A stretch of DNA of 64,000 bases, from the NCBI GenBank assembly GCA_965220985.1, contig OZ244854.1, positions 3,038,001 through 3,102,000 on the forward strand, in the 5' to 3' direction. Under the pieces are notes generated by a model. The model was not told the DNA's origin. It made no database searches and saw only the letters and a program-made list of their open reading frames with translations. A program made the translations under genes and the position numbers. The DNA is from JAPPHA01 sp965220985. Its GTDB lineage: Bacteria; Pseudomonadota; Alphaproteobacteria; Rhodobacterales; Rhodobacteraceae. Shown here in pieces: positions 40,572 to 50,353 of the stretch (position 1 is the stretch's first letter; the number at the start of each line of letters is the position of its first letter).

Positions 40572-42524
40572 GTGCCGAAACCACTGATTTACGCGATCGT
40601 CGTTGCCATACTGGCATTGATTCTGCTTGTCCTCGCGCTTTTGCCTCGTGACGACAGTGGTGTCGACGGTGTTTCTTCGGGAGTCTCCGAGAGCGAAGAC
40701 CAGCAAGTCGAGGCGGCGACCGGAGACGAGCCGTCCGAGAGTGACCCGCAGGCCGGGGACATTGTCGAGGAACGCGGGGGCGACACGGAAGCACTCGACA
40801 GGCCGGCAACATCCGAAACGGCCATCGACGAAGCAGACGGTTCGTCGGTTGGCGAAACGGTCGCTGAGCAGGATGCGCCACAAGAGTCCGGCGATTCATC
40901 CCTGCAGACGCAGAGCCAGACCGATGCCGACGAAGATGTCGCGCCAGAAGCTGAAGACGATCAGCCGGACTCTCCGACATCGGTCGCGCAATCTGAGAGC
41001 GAAATGGACGGGGAGGCAGACCAGTCGACCGATCCGGAGCCTGCAGTCTCGGAGACTGGCGCGACGGATGCGGAAGAAAGCGAAACGCCTGTTGATGGTT
41101 CCGACTCCACGACCCGAGAGGTGGTGGTTCAGCAATCGGATGCGGACAGCGGTCAAACGGATGCTGGAACAAAAGAAGAATCAGCAGCCGATTCGGTTGA
41201 AGCGCCGGCAAGCGAATCAGCCGACGGGACTGTTCTGAAGAGTGACGACGACGAATCGGTGACGGAATCCCGAGTAGCCGAGACCGACGACGCTGGCGAT
41301 CAAGGACAGGCGTTGTCGACAAGCGAGGTTGGAGTGACAGACTCCGGGGTCTCTGACATCGGAACTGGCGGTGGTGGACCCGAAATCGACCTCGTCAGAG
41401 TCGATCCTGAAGGAGCCGTGATCATCGCGGGTCAGGCATCCTCTGGCAGCTCGATCAGCGCTTTCGTTGACGATGTCGAGGTGATCACGACCACGGCTGC
41501 CCGCGACGGCAATTTCGTGTTGTTCATGCACGTGCCTCTCACGGACGAACCGACGGCGATAACCCTTGTCGAGCGGACAACTTCCGAGTTGGTCATTGCC
41601 TCCGATGACGTTGTTCTCATCATGCCTTCAGAGTACGGCGGCCGGCCAAGGGTTGTCATTGCAGACAGCGAAGGCGCCACGGTTGTCCAGGACAGCATCA
41701 TGTTGGCGAGCCGAGCCGACTCTCCATCGACTGAAACGTCGTCCCAAGACAACGCCGATCAGACGATTGCGCCTGACGACGACGCCTCTGGGTCAACTGC
41801 CGGACAGCGCGCCGACGATGGAACTGGTTCCGGTGACGAAAGCGGCGCTGACGACGGGAGCGAAACGACTTCCGATGTCGGCAGCGTTGCCGCGACCTCG
41901 GTTTCCGCCGGAGAAGAAGGCAGCGGTTCCGATCCGAGTGCCCCCGACGAACAGCCTGGCGTCGAAACGGCTGCGAGTGGTGACGGTGACAGCGACCAAG
42001 TCGAGACCTTGGTCCAGGCCCCGACGCTGTCACTTGATACCGTCAGCTACGACCTTGCAGGAGACGTGGTTGCGACGGGAAGGGGCGGCAACGAAAACGA
42101 GGTCCGGGTTTACGTCGACAATCGCCTCGCGACAACGAGCATGGTGCAGACCGACGGGAACTGGCGCGCCGAACTCGATGACGTCCGCGAGGGGATCCAC
42201 ACGCTGAGGATCGACGAAGTCGATCAACTCGGAAACGTCCAGGCTCGTGTCGAAAGCCCTTTCAAGCGGGAAATCCTCGCACATGACACGCTCGTGAGCC
42301 TCAATCAGGCGCAGCCGCTAGCGCAGCCGCTGGCACACCCGCGATTGACCAGGGTGACGATTCAACCCGGTCACACGTTGTGGGCGATCGCGCGCAATGC
42401 CTACGGTCAAGGCGTCAAGTACGTTCAGATCTACGAGGCCAACCTCGACCAGATCAAGGACCCGAACCTGATCTATCCCGGCCAGGTTTTCGACGTTCCC
42501 GACCCGACCCCGGCATCAGAGTGA
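40572..42524 (+). CDS. Acidic Ig-like and LysM-domain cell-envelope protein
   Basis: A 650-residue protein. One membrane helix near the N-terminus (LIYAIVVAILALILLVLALL) anchors it. Residues about 30-280 and 385-485 are very acidic, low-complexity Asp/Glu/Ser/Thr/Gly sequence. Two Ig-like beta domains are suggested (EGAVIIAGQASSGSSISAFV; and DLAGDVVATGRGGNENEVRV to LATTSMVQTDGNWRAELDD). The C-terminus is a LysM domain (IQPGHTLWAIARNAYGQGVK) that binds peptidoglycan. The start is uncertain: GTG 40572 has AGGGA 8 bases upstream; TTG 40545 is the longer choice. It may span the periplasm between membrane and wall. Confidence 0.85.
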   Translation: MPKPLIYAIVVAILALILLVLALLPRDDSGVDGVSSGVSESEDQQVEAATGDEPSESDPQAGDIVEERGGDTEALDRPATSETAIDEADGSSVGETVAEQDAPQESGDSSLQTQSQTDADEDVAPEAEDDQPDSPTSVAQSESEMDGEADQSTDPEPAVSETGATDAEESETPVDGSDSTTREVVVQQSDADSGQTDAGTKEESAADSVEAPASESADGTVLKSDDDESVTESRVAETDDAGDQGQALSTSEVGVTDSGVSDIGTGGGGPEIDLVRVDPEGAVIIAGQASSGSSISAFVDDVEVITTTAARDGNFVLFMHVPLTDEPTAITLVERTTSELVIASDDVVLIMPSEYGGRPRVVIADSEGATVVQDSIMLASRADSPSTETSSQDNADQTIAPDDDASGSTAGQRADDGTGSGDESGADDGSETTSDVGSVAATSVSAGEEGSGSDPSAPDEQPGVETAASGDGDSDQVETLVQAPTLSLDTVSYDLAGDVVATGRGGNENEVRVYVDNRLATTSMVQTDGNWRAELDDVREGIHTLRIDEVDQLGNVQARVESPFKREILAHDTLVSLNQAQPLAQPLAHPRLTRVTIQPGHTLWAIARNAYGQGVKYVQIYEANLDQIKDPNLIYPGQVFDVPDPTPASE

Positions 42525-42569
42525 CGAATCCTGCACACCCTGTGGTGATCGGATTCGGATGAGCGATCA

Positions 42570-44405
42570 ATGCGCGGCACCATCATGACCGACGGAAAGA
42601 TCAACCGGCAGATCGGCTGGTTGGTCATTCGCAGGGTGGCTCCCTATCTCTGGCCGCGCAACCAACCCGAGTTCCGCGTTCGGGTGGTGCTCGCGCTCGT
42701 CGCCCTGTTTCTCGCCAAGGTGGTTGGTGTCATTTCGCCTTTTTTCTTCAAGGCGGCGGTCGACCACCTGGCTCCTGACCCCGAAACCGCATCGCCGGTC
42801 TTCATGTTCGGGCTTGGCGCCATTGGGCTGACGGTCGCCTACGCCTTCACGCGATTCATGATCGTGTGCTTCAATGAATTGCGGGACGTCACCTTCGCGC
42901 GCGTTGGCCAAAGAGCGTTGCGGACCTTGGCGTTCAGGACGTTTCAGCATCTCCATTCGCTGTCGCTGCGTTACCACATCACGCGCAAGACGGGCGGGCT
43001 TTCGCGAATCATCGACCGGGGCGTCAAGGGCGTCGACTTCCTGCTTCGCTTCATGCTGTTCTCGATCGGGCCGTTGATCCTCGAACTGATGTTTGTCGCT
43101 GGAATCCTCTTCGTGATCTTTGATGCCCGCTATCTCCTCGTCATCGCCGTCACGATCACGCTTTATGTCTGGTTCACCTTCAAGGTGACGGAATGGAGGG
43201 TCCAGATCCGCAAGGAGATGAATGACCAGGACACGCAAGCCAACCAGACGGCGATCGACAGCCTGCTGAATTTCGAAACGGTCAAGTATTTCAGCGCGGA
43301 GAGGCGAGAGGCCGGCCGATTCAACCGATCGATGCGCGGTTACGAAGAGGCTGCGCTGAAGACGAGCTACTCGCTCGCATTTCTCAACCTCGGGCAGTCG
43401 CTGCTGATCACCATGGGCCTCTTGACGGTGATGGTCATGGCGGCGCTCGGCGTGCGAGATGGCGATCTGACGGTCGGGGATTTCGTTCTGGTCAATGCCT
43501 ACATGCTGCAGATCACCCTGCCGCTGAATTTCCTGGGAACGGTCTACCGGGAAATCAGGCAGGCCTTGATCGACATGGGCGAAATGTTCGAACTGCTCGA
43601 AATGAGTCCGGAGGTCACGGACAGACCCGGTGCGAAGCAACTGAGCGTTCCAAGGGCCGAGATCGAATTCGACAATGTTTCCTTCGGCTATGACCAGGCG
43701 CGGCCCGTCATCAAGGATCTGAACCTCGTGATCGGCTCAGGGGAAACACTCGCGATCGTCGGGCCGTCCGGATCGGGAAAATCCACGATCGGGCGCCTCT
43801 TGTTCCGGTTTTACGACGTGGACAAAGGCGCCATTCGCATCGACGGGCAGGATGTGCGTGACGTCACCCAAAGAAGCCTGCACGACAGGATCGGAATCGT
43901 CCCCCAGGACACGGTGCTGTTCAACGAGACCATCGGCTACAACATCGCTTACGGTCATCACTTCGCGACGCGCGAGCGGATCGAAGCCGCAGCTCGGGCA
44001 GCGCGGATTCACGACTTCGTGACGAGCCTTCCTGAAGGCTACCGAACAGAGGTTGGCGAACGTGGACTGAAACTCTCGGGCGGCGAGAAGCAACGGGTCG
44101 GCATCGCCCGGACGATTCTGAAGAATCCCCCGATACTGCTGCTCGATGAAGCGACATCCGCGCTCGACACCGAGACGGAGAAGGAAATCAAGGTCAGCTT
44201 GAACGAGATGTCAAAAGGGCGAACGGTCATCATGATCGCTCACCGCCTGTCCACCGTGGTCGACGCCGACCGGATCCTGGTTCTCGAAGCGGGCACGGTC
44301 ATCGAGGAAGGTCGGCACGAGGAACTCCTTGCGCGCGGAGGGCGTTACGCCGAGATGTGGCATCATCAGCTTGCCGACGAGGATCTCGATGAAGTGCCTG
44401 CGTGA
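42570..44405 (+). CDS. Atm1-type ABC exporter (fused permease and ATPase)
   Basis: A 611-residue half-transporter. The N-terminal half has six membrane helices, with the Atm1/ABCB7 mark IDSLLNFETVKYFSAERREA and TSYSLAFLNLGQSLL. The ATPase half has Walker A GPSGSGKST, signature LSGGEKQR, Walker B ILLLDEATSALD and an H-loop AHRLSTV. Homologues export glutathione-linked sulfur or metal compounds and support Fe-S cluster export. The start may be 42570 or 42585. Substrate inferred from family only. Confidence 0.92.
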   Translation: MRGTIMTDGKINRQIGWLVIRRVAPYLWPRNQPEFRVRVVLALVALFLAKVVGVISPFFFKAAVDHLAPDPETASPVFMFGLGAIGLTVAYAFTRFMIVCFNELRDVTFARVGQRALRTLAFRTFQHLHSLSLRYHITRKTGGLSRIIDRGVKGVDFLLRFMLFSIGPLILELMFVAGILFVIFDARYLLVIAVTITLYVWFTFKVTEWRVQIRKEMNDQDTQANQTAIDSLLNFETVKYFSAERREAGRFNRSMRGYEEAALKTSYSLAFLNLGQSLLITMGLLTVMVMAALGVRDGDLTVGDFVLVNAYMLQITLPLNFLGTVYREIRQALIDMGEMFELLEMSPEVTDRPGAKQLSVPRAEIEFDNVSFGYDQARPVIKDLNLVIGSGETLAIVGPSGSGKSTIGRLLFRFYDVDKGAIRIDGQDVRDVTQRSLHDRIGIVPQDTVLFNETIGYNIAYGHHFATRERIEAAARAARIHDFVTSLPEGYRTEVGERGLKLSGGEKQRVGIARTILKNPPILLLDEATSALDTETEKEIKVSLNEMSKGRTVIMIAHRLSTVVDADRILVLEAGTVIEEGRHEELLARGGRYAEMWHHQLADEDLDEVPA

Positions 44406-44514
44406 GTTTCCGCCGCATTGAATCGCGTTGAACGCGCTCGCACGGCTTCGCGCCCAATCATCAACAAGGGAGCGAGCAGAGCGGTTCAGGAATCTGACAA
44501 CAACCCGACTTCCA

Positions 44515-47500
44515 TCAGACGACCCGTCGCAGCGGCGGGTGAAGCGGTGTCGCAGGTGCCAGGTCGTGGTCGGCAAACCCCGCATCATCCGTTTCATCTT
44601 CGTTCGTGTCCTCTATGTCGACGACGTCTTCTGACACCGGTTCAGGCCAGACGATTTCCACCGGGCCCGCAAGGGCTCTCATGTCGCGTCTCAAGCGAAT
44701 GTCCCGCATGATCGAACTGCCGGATCCAGCGAACAGGGCGCCGATCGATCGGCCGGACCGCCTCCAGATTTCTCCTGCCCAGTAACGAATTGCCAGGAGC
44801 GACGGCGTGAGCACGAGCGTCAGGAACGTTGCCGTTCCAAGGCCGAAAACGATTGCCGCCGCCAGCTGCTTCCACCACAAGGCGGCGGGCGCGTCGATCG
44901 TGTAACCGCCATTGACGAAATCGATCGAGATTCCGAGCATCAATGGGGTCAACCCGGCGACCGTCGTTGCAGTTGTCAGGATGACGGGCCGCAGGCGCGC
45001 CTCGGCCGTGCGCACGATGGCCTTCAGTACAGGCATGTGACGCGAATACTGGGAGAACGTGTCAATCAGGACGATGTTGTTGTTGACGACAATGCCAGCC
45101 AGAGCAACGATGCCGACGCCGGTCATGATGATCGAGAAGGGCTGTTGCAAAATCAGCATGCCGAGAAGAACGCCGGTTGTCGACAGAACCACTGCAAGAA
45201 GAACCAGTACGGCGTTGTAAAGACTGTTGAATTGCGCGAGCAGGATGACAAACATCAGTCCAAGCGCGCCGATGAAGGCCTGGCCGAGAAAAGCCTGGCT
45301 CTCGTTCTGGTCGTCCTGGTCTCCGGTCCATTCCCATCTGACGCCAGACGGCAGATTGGCTTCTGCGGTGATCCATTCGGTCAGCTGGCCGATCTTCGCA
45401 TTCGGATTGACGCCCTGTTCGACGTTGGCCCGGATCTCGAATGTTCGAACCCCGTCGACCCGATTGATGCTGCCGAGACGGTGAACAGGCTCACGCGTCA
45501 CGAAATTCGACAGCGGTATCAACCCGGCATTGGTGCGAACACGCAGGGTATCGATGCTTGAGAGGAGCCTGTCCTCTTCGGGCATGCGCAGGAGAATGTC
45601 GATCTCGTCATCCGAATCGGGAAGTCGCATGGTGCCGATGACCAAGCCGCGCGTGACCATCTGGATGAGCCAGCCAACCGACGCGACATCGGCGCCAAAA
45701 CGACCTGCGTGTTCAACATCGACGTCGATTTTCCAGTCGATTCCCGGCAGGGGCCGCGTGTCTTCAACGGCAATCAGACCATCCGTGGCCGCAAACTTGG
45801 TTGCCAGCGTGTCCGCAGCGGACAGCAGTTCGTTCCAGTTGTCGCCGGATATCCTGATCGATACAGGCTTGCTGTCCTCCGGACCTCTCTCCTGGACGAC
45901 GACATCGACAAGAACACCCGGAACGGTCGCGAGTCGCTGGCGTATCGCTTCAAAAATGCCAACACCGGTGTTCACCCCGCGGATCTGCCACGAATCAAGC
46001 TCGAACTGGATCTGGCCGATGCTGTCCAAAGGCGCCGACCCTCCGCCAAAGTCGGTGTTCAGCGCTGCGGCTCCGGCAAAGGCAAAGGCTGCCTTGACCC
46101 CGTCGGTGGCAAGAATCTCCCGTTCGACCGCCTGAACAAGCGCGTCCTTCTCGTTGAGCGACAGGTTTCCGCGAGCCCGCACGTGGACGAGCCCGTTCTC
46201 GGGTTCGGTGTCGGCAAAGAACTCGACGCCGTGGTTGTTCGACATGAAGGTCGTCACGACCCCGAAAACGAAACCGCCCGTGAGCAGCAAGATCACGATG
46301 GGCATGACCGGGTTGCCGACGATGACCTTGATCAAGGCTCCGAACCAGCTGCGGCGGTGACCGGCCGACGGGCTGGCCACGCGTCGCTGGCCGCGCAGCG
46401 AACGAACCGCGAGTCCAAGCAGCGCGATTGCCATCAGGAAAGGGACGACCCCGGCAATGACGCCACGAAGGATCATCAGCGCGCCCGCAAACAGCACGAC
46501 AAGCGACACGGCCACCAGGAAGCCCCTGATCGTCCAGTGAAGACCGTCGCGCATCTTTCGCGAAATCCGATGCTCGAAGCGCGCCAATCGCGCGCTTGCA
46601 CCGCCGACCACAGGCAGGAAGACAAGTGCCACGAGCAAGGAGGCCAACAGGACGAAAATCAGCGTCTTGGGGAGGTTCCCCATGAACTGGCCCGGAACGC
46701 CTGGCCAGAAGAGCATCGGCAGAAATGCGCACAAGGTTGTCGCCGTTGACGAGGTGATCGGCCATGCCATTCGTTTTGCCGCCCGCGCGTAGGCGGTCAT
46801 CGGGCGTGCGCCCCGCCTGATTTGCATGTCGGCGTATTCGACGACGACGATCGCGCCGTCCACCAGCATCCCGACCGCCAGGATCAGCCCGAACATGACG
46901 ATGTTGGAGATCGCGATTCCGGCCACGCCCATTGCGGCAAATGCAAGCAGGAACGATGACGGAATCGCGAATCCGACCAGCAGTGCCGACCGCATTCCGA
47001 GCGATGCAACCACGACGATCATCACCATGAGAACTGCTGTCAGAACCGAGCCTTCCAGCTGTCTGACCATGGAGTTGATGACCTGGCTCTGATCAAGCCC
47101 GAAATCGTAATCGATGCTGTCGCGGAGGTCTTCCGGCCAGCTTTTGACCGTTTCTTCGACAACGGCACGAACGGCCTCCGCCGTTCGGATCTGGTTGAAT
47201 CCCTTCTTCTTGATGATCTGAATCACCACGGCGCGTTCGCCATTGAAGCGGGCTGTGCCGGTCGGGTCTTCGTATGCCAGTCGTACATCGGCGATGTCGC
47301 CGACGGTGATGACGCTGTCACCCTTGACGAGAACGGGGAGATTGAAAACGTCCGAAGCGTCGTCAAAGGTCGACGGGATCTTCACGCCGAACGAACCGTC
47401 GGGCGTTTCGATTTCACCGGCGGCGATCAACTGGTTGTTGGAACTGACGGTCCTGATCAGCTCTGCTGCCGTCAGATCGTAGGCTTCGAGCTTGAGTGGA

Positions 47501-48063
47501 TCGATGATGACTTCGAGCACGTCGTCCCGATACCCGACGGTTTCGGTGCTCAAAATCGCCGGCATGGCCTCGATCGCGGTCTCGAATTCCTTGGCGACGC
47601 GAGCGAGCACCCGTTCGGGAACCTCACCGGAGATGGCGAGGACAATGATGGGAAACTCGGAAATGTTGATTTCGTTGATCGTGTAACGATCCGCCCCCGA
47701 CGGGAACTCCGCCGCCGCCTGGCTGACCTTGTCGCGGACATCGGCAATCGTTTTTTCCTTGTCCCAGTCGAAATCGAATTCGAGCAGAACGCCGGCATAC
47801 CCTTCGGCAGCCGTTGCCGACATCGACTTGAGATTGTCGAGTTCGTCGAGTTCAGACTCCAGTGGCTTGACCAGAAGCGATTCGGAATCGACTGCCGAAA
47901 TTCCGGGGAAGGGAACGGAAACAAAAAGAACCGGAACGTCGATGTCCGGCGCCCCTTCCTTCGGGAGGCTGAAATAGGCGATGCCGCCCGCCGTCACCGA
48001 CAGCACGACGAGGAAAATGATCATTCGGGCCCTGTCGACGGCCCAGTTGATGATGGCCATCAT
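44515..48063 (-). CDS. RND-family efflux permease
   Basis: An 1182-residue inner-membrane pump of the AcrB superfamily. Twelve transmembrane segments in two repeats are expected. The N-terminus AIINWAVDRARMIIFLVVLS, the periplasmic porter region, the proton-relay helix region GLILAVGMLVDGAIVVVEYA and the second-half GIVALAGIVVNNNIVLIDTF match the family. A charged cytoplasmic C-terminal tail of about 90 residues is longer than usual. Its start overlaps the stop of the adaptor gene by 4 bases. Substrate cannot be told; no outer-membrane factor gene is adjacent. Confidence 0.93.
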   Translation of the reverse strand: MMAIINWAVDRARMIIFLVVLSVTAGGIAYFSLPKEGAPDIDVPVLFVSVPFPGISAVDSESLLVKPLESELDELDNLKSMSATAAEGYAGVLLEFDFDWDKEKTIADVRDKVSQAAAEFPSGADRYTINEINISEFPIIVLAISGEVPERVLARVAKEFETAIEAMPAILSTETVGYRDDVLEVIIDPLKLEAYDLTAAELIRTVSSNNQLIAAGEIETPDGSFGVKIPSTFDDASDVFNLPVLVKGDSVITVGDIADVRLAYEDPTGTARFNGERAVVIQIIKKKGFNQIRTAEAVRAVVEETVKSWPEDLRDSIDYDFGLDQSQVINSMVRQLEGSVLTAVLMVMIVVVASLGMRSALLVGFAIPSSFLLAFAAMGVAGIAISNIVMFGLILAVGMLVDGAIVVVEYADMQIRRGARPMTAYARAAKRMAWPITSSTATTLCAFLPMLFWPGVPGQFMGNLPKTLIFVLLASLLVALVFLPVVGGASARLARFEHRISRKMRDGLHWTIRGFLVAVSLVVLFAGALMILRGVIAGVVPFLMAIALLGLAVRSLRGQRRVASPSAGHRRSWFGALIKVIVGNPVMPIVILLLTGGFVFGVVTTFMSNNHGVEFFADTEPENGLVHVRARGNLSLNEKDALVQAVEREILATDGVKAAFAFAGAAALNTDFGGGSAPLDSIGQIQFELDSWQIRGVNTGVGIFEAIRQRLATVPGVLVDVVVQERGPEDSKPVSIRISGDNWNELLSAADTLATKFAATDGLIAVEDTRPLPGIDWKIDVDVEHAGRFGADVASVGWLIQMVTRGLVIGTMRLPDSDDEIDILLRMPEEDRLLSSIDTLRVRTNAGLIPLSNFVTREPVHRLGSINRVDGVRTFEIRANVEQGVNPNAKIGQLTEWITAEANLPSGVRWEWTGDQDDQNESQAFLGQAFIGALGLMFVILLAQFNSLYNAVLVLLAVVLSTTGVLLGMLILQQPFSIIMTGVGIVALAGIVVNNNIVLIDTFSQYSRHMPVLKAIVRTAEARLRPVILTTATTVAGLTPLMLGISIDFVNGGYTIDAPAALWWKQLAAAIVFGLGTATFLTLVLTPSLLAIRYWAGEIWRRSGRSIGALFAGSGSSIMRDIRLRRDMRALAGPVEIVWPEPVSEDVVDIEDTNEDETDDAGFADHDLAPATPLHPPLRRVV

Positions 48064-49226
48064 GACTCGGCTGCCTGGTACGTGATCTTCACCGGAAACC
48101 CGTCGAGCACGAATTCTTGGCCGACGACGATGATGTCGACGGTCTCGGGCAGACCGTCGAGCCAGACACCTTCGCGAGTGTCCCTGATGATGCTGACCGG
48201 TGTGAATCTGGCGCGGTTGTTCGCGTCGACGGTCTTGACGCCAAGTTCGCCCATGTCGTTCAAGGTCAATGCCGACCGGGAAACGATGTGTCCGCGTTTG
48301 CTGTCGATCAGGACAGTGATTTCCGAGGTGACGCCGTCGCGTATGGCAAGGTCAGGGTTCGGCGCGGTCACCTCCACCCGAAACGTCCGCGCCTGCGGGT
48401 CGGCACGACGGGACACGAACGACACCGTTCCCGAGACGTCCCCGCCGGAAGCGAGTCGGGACTTTGCCACGCTGCCGACTTGCAGCAGGTCAACCTGGAA
48501 CTCGTCCACAAACCCGACAAAAATGATGGGATCGAGCGACACCAGGGTCGCGCATGGTGACCCCGGCTGAAGGAGCGTCCCGAGTTCTGCCGTGTCGGTT
48601 TCGAGCAATCCGGAAAACGGAGCGCGAATCTGCAGTCTTTCGATTTCCTTCTCGGCGCGAATGACCGCCGAACGCGCGGCCTCGAGGGAAGCGGAGTCCG
48701 AAATTGCAGCCGTTTCCGACCCGTATCCCTGCTCGGCGAGCTTCGACGACACGTTGGTCCGGTTCTCGGCGTCAATCAGGCGGGCCCGCGCTTCGAGAAG
48801 ATTGGCATCCCGGCTGCCAGCGTCCAACTCGCACAACAACTGACCTTCGCTGACCATGCTGCCGTGTTCGAGGGGCTCGGAGACGACCCTTCCGGTCGTC
48901 TCGGACTTGACGTCGAGGTGTCGGAAAGCTTCGGTTCGGCCTCGCAGAACCAGGGTCCTCTCGACATCGGCCGCAACCGACTTCTTGACCATGACCAACA
49001 CCGGTTCAAGGCCAACGTTTTCGGTATCGGAAGACGCCTGCGAGACCAGGGCCGCAGCATTGTCGTGCACGGCCTCACTGTCGGAATCGGCGGCCACGCT
49101 CGCGTCGGCCTCGGGTCCGGCGAAAGAGAGATTCCTGGCGAACATCAGGACGCGTTCGCGCTCGATCACGAGCGCGTAGGCGACTGCACAAACGATCAGC
49201 GCCAGTAGCAACTGGATAGGGCGCAT
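48060..49226 (-). CDS. RND efflux adaptor (membrane fusion protein)
   Basis: A 388-residue periplasmic adaptor. One N-terminal membrane helix (LLLALIVCAVAYALVI) is followed by the HlyD/AcrA barrel-sandwich and hairpin pattern (RVVSEPLEHGSMVSEGQLLC, then LEAARSAVIRAEKEIERLQI, IRAPFSGLLETDTAELGTLL). ATG 49226 is used; a TTG at 49247 is less likely. Co-transcribed with the pump gene. Confidence 0.92.
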   Translation of the reverse strand: MRPIQLLLALIVCAVAYALVIERERVLMFARNLSFAGPEADASVAADSDSEAVHDNAAALVSQASSDTENVGLEPVLVMVKKSVAADVERTLVLRGRTEAFRHLDVKSETTGRVVSEPLEHGSMVSEGQLLCELDAGSRDANLLEARARLIDAENRTNVSSKLAEQGYGSETAAISDSASLEAARSAVIRAEKEIERLQIRAPFSGLLETDTAELGTLLQPGSPCATLVSLDPIIFVGFVDEFQVDLLQVGSVAKSRLASGGDVSGTVSFVSRRADPQARTFRVEVTAPNPDLAIRDGVTSEITVLIDSKRGHIVSRSALTLNDMGELGVKTVDANNRARFTPVSIIRDTREGVWLDGLPETVDIIVVGQEFVLDGFPVKITYQAAES

Positions 49227-49561
49227 TGATATTCCCGTGTCACTCAAGTCGGCCGCGACGGCTGGTTTGTGACATCCAGACCATCAACTCTTGGGACATG
49301 ATCATAAACGCCACGAAGAATAAAATCAAAAAATCGTGCTTGTGGAAGGCTCCCATGTTCATCTTCGCCGTTGGAACGGGCGTTGAAACTGTGTAATCGG
49401 TCTCCGGCGAAGTTGCAGTTCAAGCGATCGCAGCCTTGAGGCCGGCTCATCGACGTTGACGGTTTCGGCGGCGTTGCAAGCTCCGGTCGCGCGGGGCAAA
49501 AGGCTCGCCTGATGTGATCGGACTCGCGAACCGGACCGCAACGCATGAGACGGAAAGAGGC
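49227..49561. other. 335-base divergent region
   Basis: It lies between the leftward RND adaptor and the rightward YfgM-like gene. The stretch at about 49312-49338 is AT-rich and could hold a promoter, but no clear -35/-10 pair was assigned. Confidence 0.35.
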
Positions 49562-50254
49562 ATGAAACGACCCAGACCCAAAAGGCCGGACAGCGAGGCA
49601 CCAGACACGTTTCTTGAAGAGGTTCAGGAAGAGATCCGGCGCGACAGGCTTTACGGATACCTCCGAAAATACGGGTGGATCGCGGTTCTCGTCGTCTTGA
49701 TTGCTGTCGGCACGACAGCCTACTTCGAGTATCGCGAAGTGGCAGACAGGCAAGACGCGGAGGAACGCGGCAATCGGATCTACGAAGCCCTTGAGATCGA
49801 GGATGCCTCGGAACGGATCGACGCCCTCCAGTCGATCGTCGCCGAAGGCGGTCCGTCTCGGAGCATCGTCGCTTTGCGAACCGCGGCCGAACTCGTGAAT
49901 GACGACCAGATCGATTCCGCGGTCGCGCTTCTCGACGAACTGGTTGGCGATGACAGCGTCGATCCGATCTACCGCGATCTTGCCGCGCTCAAGTCGGTGA
50001 TGCTGAAGGCGGACACGCTGGAACCCGCCACGCGGCTTGCCGAGCTCGACCGGCTTGCCCGTCCCGGTGGGCCGTTCCGGCCGTTGGCCATGGAACAGCG
50101 GGCCGTGTATTACCTTGAACGCGGCGAAAGACAGATGGCCCTTGACGAGCTGTCGGCGTTGCTCGACGAACCCGAGGTCAGTTTTGGTCTGCGGTTGCGT
50201 GCCACCCAAGGGATTGCCGCACTCGGGGGCAATGAAGCCGACGAGGGTACGTGA
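49562..50254 (+). CDS. YfgM-like tetratricopeptide membrane protein
   Basis: A 230-residue protein. An N-terminal acidic/basic cytoplasmic part (DTFLEEVQEEIRRDRLYGYL) is followed by one membrane helix (YGWIAVLVVLIAVGTTAYF) and a periplasmic tetratricopeptide-like domain. It sits just upstream of bamB and der, the same order as yfgM-bamB-der in E. coli. YfgM acts in the chaperone network at the Sec translocon. Confidence 0.82.
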   Translation: MKRPRPKRPDSEAPDTFLEEVQEEIRRDRLYGYLRKYGWIAVLVVLIAVGTTAYFEYREVADRQDAEERGNRIYEALEIEDASERIDALQSIVAEGGPSRSIVALRTAAELVNDDQIDSAVALLDELVGDDSVDPIYRDLAALKSVMLKADTLEPATRLAELDRLARPGGPFRPLAMEQRAVYYLERGERQMALDELSALLDEPEVSFGLRLRATQGIAALGGNEADEGT

Positions 50255-50353
50255 GGCCGCGTGCAAGCCGGTCGTGGCGCCAGGGCCTTTCGACCGCCGC
50301 ATGCGGTTCGAATGGCAATGTGATCAACGGGCAATGATGTGACTGATGAGACA

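Noticed and set aside
49244..50302. 352-codon leftward frame over the YfgM-like gene
   Set aside because: The plus-strand product has a membrane helix, a proper start and conserved context with bamB and der; the other strand has none.
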